From: Cobetia crustatorum
Lineage (GTDB): Bacteria; Pseudomonadota; Gammaproteobacteria; Pseudomonadales; Halomonadaceae
Assembly: GCF_000591415.1 (NCBI RefSeq)
Contig: NZ_JEMF01000054.1
Location: 1 to 41,060 of the forward strand
Length of the DNA stretch: 41,060 bases
Direction: 5' to 3'
Shown here: in pieces, positions 36,690 through 41,060 of the stretch
Layout of the letters: each line of letters opens with the position of its first letter
How positions within the stretch are numbered: position 1 is the stretch's first letter
Program-made: the position numbers and the translations under genes
Notes under the pieces: generated by a model
What the model was told of the DNA's origin: nothing
Databases searched by the model: none
The model's input: only the letters and a program-made list of their open reading frames with translations

Positions 36690-36984
36690 GAACGATGCAC
36701 CGCTGTGAAGAGTATGAGCATGCGCGCCTCGAAGGCGGCTACGCGATGGGGCCATTATCCAGATTTTGAGGCGCGGCGTCTTGCCTTGCATTACATTGCC
36801 TAACACGTTGAGCCACAGGGCAGAGGGGGAATTGGATATTAAAAATCACCAGTAAATTAGATACACCTTAATCTATACCAGTATTTCACTTATAAATTTT
36901 CTATGAAAAAAAGTTTCAGTCGTGCTAATTTCAAAGTTAGAAACCTCCATAAATATAAGAGAGTACAAAATGAAAGGGAACGAA
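36690..36984. other. AT-rich intergenic region
   Basis: 295 bases with a sharp rise in AT content from about 36835, coinciding with the AT-rich gene that follows. It carries promoters for the divergent YcaO and orphan membrane-protein genes. No repeats or tRNA remnants were noticed at the composition change. Confidence 0.5.
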
Positions 36985-38220
36985 ATGTCAATAGAACAAC
37001 CACTGGCTATAGATACAAACAACCAACATAGGAACATAACTCTCGCTATTATATTTTTTGTGATTTTTATTTCTTGGATTGGTTACCTCGACAAATTAGC
37101 CTTGAACTATATTGATTCAGCAACCAATCAGTCTTTGGCGGCATTCGGTATTGCCAAAATAATCAATGCTTTTGTATCAGTGATACAAACAGCACAATTC
37201 GAATTCTCACTAGGTGTGGGTGCATCACTGCAAGTAGGACAGTTGCTAGACCCGATCAATGATGCTGTTGAACAATATTCGGAAATAATGAAAATCTCTA
37301 TCGCATCCCTTTTTGGTCAAAAGATGCTGATTGAAATTTCTTCCACCACTATTTTTAAAACAATATTGACAATCACAGGGCTAGCATTTGCAGTTGCAAT
37401 AGTTACTAGACAGAGAATAATGACCAATTTCCTATTTAAGATTTTTGCCTCTATGGCATTCCTCAGGATTATAATCGTATTGGTCGTACTAATGAATGGA
37501 ATAGTGAGTCAGGCTTTTGTAGATGATTATGCTGAAAAAGAAAATATAGCACTTGGTGGCGTAAAAGATATCGTCGATACGGATATTGAAAACCAATCAA
37601 AAAAACAAGAGGATTCGCTAACGATTGAGGAAAATAAAAAACTTGAAAATGATTTAGCTAGCTTGACAAACAAAAAATCGATCATCATTGCTGAACTTAC
37701 AACTGTACAATCAGATATTATTGAAAAGCAAAATGATTTCAATAAAACACAGAGCACACTGAATACGTATAAAGAAAAATTAAGTACTCTCGATAAAATC
37801 AGCTTTTTTGACCGCGACAAGGAATACAAAGACCTCGACAATGATCGTGAGTTAGCAAACCAAGATCTCAAAAATTCTATAGCAATGCTAGAAGATCTAA
37901 CAGATAATTTAGATAATATCGATAGTGACATATTGGATATAGAAGAGGAACTCAATGGCGACTCGGAAGGATGGTTATCAAGTACCAAACAAAAACTTAG
38001 TCACCTAGCAAACATGTCTAACATAACAAAGCTAGGCCAACAGCTAGATCATACAATAACCTCCATGATCAACTTGATGACTATATTCTTAATAAAAACC
38101 ATAATAATGCCTTTGATCATATTATTGATTTTTTTAAAATCATTCAAAGGTGTCTGGGGTATTGATGCCAAAGACTGGGTCAATGATCAAAAGAGAAATA
38201 TTAAAGATTTAAAAGGATAA
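36985..38220 (+). CDS. AT-rich orphan membrane protein with a long coiled coil, function unknown
   Basis: A 411-residue protein I cannot assign. Predicted layout: helix 1 at ~18-36 (ITLAIIFFVIFISWIGYL); a soluble stretch with ASLQVGQLLDPINDAVEQYS; hydrophobic helices at ~122-140 and ~150-178; a strongly charged coiled coil at ~190-340, rich in K, E, D and N; then a last helix near 375-400 (MTIFLIKTIIMPLIILLIFL). The ATG at 36985 has AAGGGA upstream; ATG 36970 is an alternative. Base composition (many AAA, ATA and AAT codons) differs sharply from the GC-rich neighbours, suggesting recent transfer. A clean terminator follows. The coiled coil could sit in the periplasm or cytoplasm, and could suggest a tethering, sensing or stress role; no function is claimed. 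Confidence 0.8.
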   Translation: MSIEQPLAIDTNNQHRNITLAIIFFVIFISWIGYLDKLALNYIDSATNQSLAAFGIAKIINAFVSVIQTAQFEFSLGVGASLQVGQLLDPINDAVEQYSEIMKISIASLFGQKMLIEISSTTIFKTILTITGLAFAVAIVTRQRIMTNFLFKIFASMAFLRIIIVLVVLMNGIVSQAFVDDYAEKENIALGGVKDIVDTDIENQSKKQEDSLTIEENKKLENDLASLTNKKSIIIAELTTVQSDIIEKQNDFNKTQSTLNTYKEKLSTLDKISFFDRDKEYKDLDNDRELANQDLKNSIAMLEDLTDNLDNIDSDILDIEEELNGDSEGWLSSTKQKLSHLANMSNITKLGQQLDHTITSMINLMTIFLIKTIIMPLIILLIFLKSFKGVWGIDAKDWVNDQKRNIKDLKG

Positions 38221-38247
38221 CCAAAAGCGCCCAAAAGGTATATGCAC

Positions 38248-38279
38248 AAAAAAGGCACTGTCATCGACAGTGCCTTTTT
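38248..38279 (+). terminator. Terminator after the orphan membrane protein
   Basis: AAAAAGGCACTGTC pairs with GACAGTGCCTTTTT around an ATC loop. It is a classic intrinsic terminator about 28 bases after the stop. Confidence 0.93.
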
Positions 38280-38316
38280 CACATCTACTGCTATCTCAAT
38301 GGGACTCGCCGGATCA

Positions 38317-38480
38317 TCAGATCGCGGTGTAGCCGCCATCGACCAGCAGGTCGGCGCCATTGATCATGGCTGCTTCTTCATAAGCCCGGAACAGGATGGA
38401 GGCTGATATTTCGCACGGCGGTGTGAAGTTAAGCATCGGGATGAGCCGCTTCATTCGATCGCGCGTCTTGTCCACCTGGC
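38317..38480 (-). pseudogene. 3' remnant of a short-chain dehydrogenase/reductase gene
   Basis: Reading the minus strand to the stop at 38317-38319 gives EISASILFRAYEEAAM then INGADLLVDGGYTAI, the unmistakable C-terminal signature of a classical SDR (normally '...FLASdeAs.inGadl.vDGGyta'). Upstream, DRMKRLIPM also fits, but the substrate-binding turn reads LNFTPPCEIS, with the usual G-R-x-G-x-P-E-E region altered. Homology fades by about 38480, so only ~50 of ~250 residues remain. It lies between the AT-rich orphan gene and the symporter and looks like debris from a past rearrangement. Confidence 0.7.
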
Positions 38481-39111
38481 TGTAACGACCTCACGAGCAT
38501 CTAACGATCCACGGCACGTCGAAACACGTGCATTCCGTGAGACTGGACGGCCTTTGTGACCCACCATGATTCAATGACTTTTTGCCAGCAATGATAGTTT
38601 AAATACCGCTTAATGCTTTTCAGATAACGCGTTTGAAATGGCCAGATTGGACAGTTCAATACGAATAATTTATGGTTGCTTGTGGAAAGCATAATGCGAA
38701 AAAATAATTGTTACATTCCGCATACATTTACGTGCCTGGCGACCAGTCGCTCAGGGTGCATAGCGTATGCCGTAGACCAAGGATATTGCTTAAAAAAACC
38801 GCCATAGCTGATGGCTACACTCAATAACAAGGAAGATCATGAGACTTCATTATACTGATGAAGGACGATGCATGCCCCGACGCCCGCCCCCCGCCACTTT
38901 CCTCGACGGGAAGTGCTAAGGGCCCAGTCACTACCGACTGAGTCTGCCGATAATCAATGACGTGGCATATCGCGCTGCGCAGGACCTCAGTTGCCTGTGC
39001 AAATAATGCTGTATTCGTCTACGGCTAAGAACCTTCCTCTCATTACTCGTCGCTGTCGACAGTGATTTCTGCTGCTGACCAGTGCCCTGTTAACCCACAG
39101 AGGGTCCGTTC
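38481..39111. other. Long intergenic region before the symporter
   Basis: About 630 bases with no supported gene. A 63-codon minus-strand frame (38501-38692) has no recognisable family and is left out. The composition is mixed, and AT-rich around 38590-38720. The region must contain the symporter promoter. An AGAGGG near 39099-39104 is the probable ribosome-binding site. Confidence 0.5.
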
Positions 39112-40815
39112 TTGAACAATGAATCGTTATATCAATTCTCGACGCTGACTGTCGTGCTGCTATTGGTTGCCTTCTATGGCGGCACCTATCTGATAACACT
39201 CAGCATCCGCAAGAAAACCGAAGATGCTGACGAATTCATGGTCTCCAACCATAGAGTCGGCTTCGGCATGGGCGCTGCGAGCATGACCGCCACCTGGATC
39301 TGGGCGGCATCGTTCTACGCAGCAGCTACCTCGGGCTTCACCTATGGCGTCTCTGGCCCGATACACTATGGCTTCTGGGGGGCACTGATGATTCTATTCA
39401 TCTATCCCTTCGGCCGTCGGTTCCGCAAGCTTGCCCCCAATGCCCACACGCTGGGGGAGCTGATCCATGCGCGACACGGTTCAAGCAGCCAGCTGATCCT
39501 GGCCTTCTCCAACGTGCTAGGCAGCATCATCAGCCTGATGGTCAACTTCACTGCCGCCGGCGCACTGGTCTCCGTGCTGTCTCCGCTGTCGTTCCAGGCG
39601 GGCGTGATCATGGCGGGGACAGGGGTGCTCTTCTACACCTTCTGGTCTGGCTTCCGCGCATCGGTCTTGACCGATTTCGCCCAGCTGGTCGCCCTGATGA
39701 CCATCGCCATCATCATCATACCCGCGGTGTTCTTTGCCATGGGGGGGCCTGCAGAGCTCGTCGAAGGTTTGAAGCATGTCACGCCACAACAGGCGGACTT
39801 CTTCTCGATGGATGCCATCCTCAATCAGGGGGCTCCCTTCTTCGTGGCTGTACTGGCCTACGCGATCGGTAACCAGACCATTTCCCAGCGCCTCTTTGCC
39901 GTCAATGAAGACCACATCAAACCGACCTTCATCACGGCGACCGTAGGCTATGGCGCCATCGTCATCGGCCTGGGCATGATCGGCCTGATGGCGCTGACAC
40001 TGGGTGTCGAGCCCATGAATGGCGACATGAACAATCTGATCCCTCAGATGGTGTCTGAGTACTTGCCGCCCTTCTTCATCGCACTGTTCTTCATTCTGGT
40101 GATCGGCTCACTGTCGTCCACCGCCGATTCTGATCTATCTGCGCTGTCCGCCATCATCATGGCCGATGTCTACGGCAAGAATATCGCCCGCGGCAAGCCA
40201 GACCCCAGACGCATGCTGCTCATCGGTCGTGTGACCATGATTGTCGCGACGATGCTCGGTATTACCTTCGCCAGTTTCTCACTGGATATCCTCGTGATGC
40301 TGGTATTCGTCGGTGCGCTGTGGGGGGCTATCGTATTCCCTGTCATCGCCAGCTGCTTCTGGAATCGGGTCACCAATGCCGCCTTTACCGTCTCGGTACT
40401 GGTCGCCATGGTGCTGTTCTGCGTTGCGCGCTTTGAACTGGTTCCGCTCACTGGACTCAGCGGGTTGTTCTTCGAGTTGCTCGCCTGCATCGGGGGCGGT
40501 GTCATCATCGGCCTGATGGTATTTGGCTTCCTCGGACGCACACTCGGCATCATTGCAGGTGTTGCGGCAATGATTGCCATGCTGATCTTCGCCACCGGCT
40601 TCCTTCGCGATTACACCGTGCTGCTGGCTTCACTTACCGCCTACGGCACCAGCACGCTGGTGTGTGTGGTGATGAGCCTGTCCAGTCGTCAGGAGCGCTT
40701 CGATTTTGCCACCATCGGTGAAAAGGTCGGCAACTACGATGAAGCGCTGGATGCCGAGAATCGCCGTGACTCTGATTCGATCCAGACACGGCCTGCCACT
40801 CCAACGAATGCATAG
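39112..40815 (+). CDS. Sodium:solute symporter (SSS/SLC5 family)
   Basis: A 567-residue, ~13-14-segment inner-membrane transporter. SSS features include the early DADEFMVSNHRVGFGMGAASM stretch, TATWIWAASFYAAATSGFTYG in helix 2-3, AYAIGNQTISQRLFAV, and ALFFILVIGSLSSTADSDLSALSA, the sodium-site helix with the conserved Ser residues. A polar C-terminal tail follows. The substrate cannot be told from sequence; the subgroup includes putative urea, proline or carboxylate transporters. The start is a TTG at 39112, preceded by AGAGGG seven to eight bases away, since no in-frame ATG lies nearby. A small membrane protein gene follows 26 bases later and is probably its accessory subunit. Confidence 0.88.
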   Translation: MNNESLYQFSTLTVVLLLVAFYGGTYLITLSIRKKTEDADEFMVSNHRVGFGMGAASMTATWIWAASFYAAATSGFTYGVSGPIHYGFWGALMILFIYPFGRRFRKLAPNAHTLGELIHARHGSSSQLILAFSNVLGSIISLMVNFTAAGALVSVLSPLSFQAGVIMAGTGVLFYTFWSGFRASVLTDFAQLVALMTIAIIIIPAVFFAMGGPAELVEGLKHVTPQQADFFSMDAILNQGAPFFVAVLAYAIGNQTISQRLFAVNEDHIKPTFITATVGYGAIVIGLGMIGLMALTLGVEPMNGDMNNLIPQMVSEYLPPFFIALFFILVIGSLSSTADSDLSALSAIIMADVYGKNIARGKPDPRRMLLIGRVTMIVATMLGITFASFSLDILVMLVFVGALWGAIVFPVIASCFWNRVTNAAFTVSVLVAMVLFCVARFELVPLTGLSGLFFELLACIGGGVIIGLMVFGFLGRTLGIIAGVAAMIAMLIFATGFLRDYTVLLASLTAYGTSTLVCVVMSLSSRQERFDFATIGEKVGNYDEALDAENRRDSDSIQTRPATPTNA

Positions 40816-40841
40816 CACCTGAACACAAGGAGACATTCATC

Positions 40842-40970
40842 ATGACGTTACTCTTCGCTGTTTATGTCCTGGTCTGGCCGGTGCTGACACTGGCGGTACT
40901 GGTTGTCATCTGCCGTGCGGTTGCCCGCGACCGCCGCAGTGCACGAGAAGAAGAACGCGAGCTGGTCTAA
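40842..40970 (+). CDS. Small single-helix partner of the symporter
   Basis: A 42-residue protein: one hydrophobic helix (MTLLFAVYVLVWPVLTLAVL, continuing VVICRAV) followed by a highly charged tail (ARDRRSAREEERELV). An excellent AAGGAG lies just before the ATG and TAA is at 40968-40970. It matches the pattern of 'putative transporter small subunit' proteins found after sodium:solute symporter genes, compare the MetS small subunit of NSS transporters. It begins 26 bases after the symporter stop, so the two are almost certainly co-transcribed. Its exact role, stability or regulation of the symporter, is unknown. Confidence 0.8.
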   Translation: MTLLFAVYVLVWPVLTLAVLVVICRAVARDRRSAREEERELV

Positions 40971-41009
40971 AGCATCAGCCCGGGATATCTCGAGCATCCT
41001 GCTGGCAAC

Positions 41010-41038
41010 GTCATGCCATCCTTGACCTGTGGCATGAC
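41010..41038 (+). terminator. Inverted repeat after the symporter operon
   Basis: GTCATGCCA (41010-41018) pairs perfectly with TGGCATGAC (41030-41038) around an 11-base loop. No T run is visible before the window ends, so a terminator role is only likely. Confidence 0.5.
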
Positions 41039-41060
41039 ACCCCAAGACCCCAAAGCCCGC

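Noticed and set aside
38501-38692. 63-codon minus-strand frame next to the SDR remnant
   Set aside because: No recognised domain and no good ribosome-binding site; might be debris of an older gene but cannot be supported.

Overview
The window looks like a chromosomal segment of a marine or halophilic gammaproteobacterium, most likely a Halomonadaceae member (Cobetia- or Halomonas-like). This rests on recognised gene families and the high-GC coding style; no rRNA, tRNA or housekeeping marker is present to prove it. I saw no phage genes, insertion sequences, integrases, CRISPR arrays or tRNAs.

Layout. (1) 236-1078: a guanidine-I (ykkC) riboswitch followed by the scar of a collapsed guanidine/urea carboxylase operon. 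The 5' part of the ABC-transporter binding-protein gene is joined directly to the last ~45 codons of an allophanate hydrolase gene. (2) 1658-2454: a Crp/Fnr-type regulator whose stop codon lies inside an 11-copy 8-bp tandem repeat. (3) 2645-11320: one giant cyclic beta-1,2-glucan synthase gene with two compensating frameshifts around its glycosyltransferase DADT motif. (4) 11448-13253: a DJ-1/PfpI-family protein gene divergent from a LysR regulator. (5) 13405-33410: a 20-kb sugar-acid catabolic island. It holds a GntR/FCD regulator, a sugar porter, an XylB-like sugar dehydrogenase, a ROK repressor, a 5'-truncated aldose 1-epimerase, XylD-type xylonate dehydratase, L-arabinonate dehydratase, a frameshifted ketoglutarate-semialdehyde dehydrogenase, a LysR regulator, L-fuconate dehydratase, a TRAP transporter (binding protein frameshifted), a GlcD-type FAD oxidase and an XylX-type 2-keto-3-deoxy-sugar-acid dehydratase. 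(6) 33532-36689: two small membrane proteins and a frameshifted OsmC-YcaO protein. (7) 36985-38220: an AT-rich orphan membrane/coiled-coil protein I cannot name, followed by a short-chain dehydrogenase remnant. (8) 39112-40970: a sodium:solute symporter with a 42-residue membrane partner.

How the genes work together. The island encodes most of an oxidative, non-phosphorylating (Weimberg-type) route from pentoses to 2-oxoglutarate: porter, aldose dehydrogenase, two IlvD/Edd-family dehydratases, the XylX dehydratase and the semialdehyde dehydrogenase. A distinct L-fuconate branch (dehydratase, TRAP uptake, FAD 2-hydroxyacid oxidase) is attached. No lactonase gene is seen. A shared palindrome, ATGTTGAACAT, lies before the GntR gene and in the divergent arabinonate dehydratase/semialdehyde dehydrogenase promoter region, suggesting one regulon.

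Caution on sequence quality. Four unrelated genes carry small frameshifts, all explicable as loss of one or two bases and mostly beside short same-base runs. Either several genes are decaying or the assembly has residual indel errors; the latter seems at least as likely. The guanidine-operon fusion, the 5'-truncated epimerase and the dehydrogenase remnant are larger losses that such errors cannot explain.
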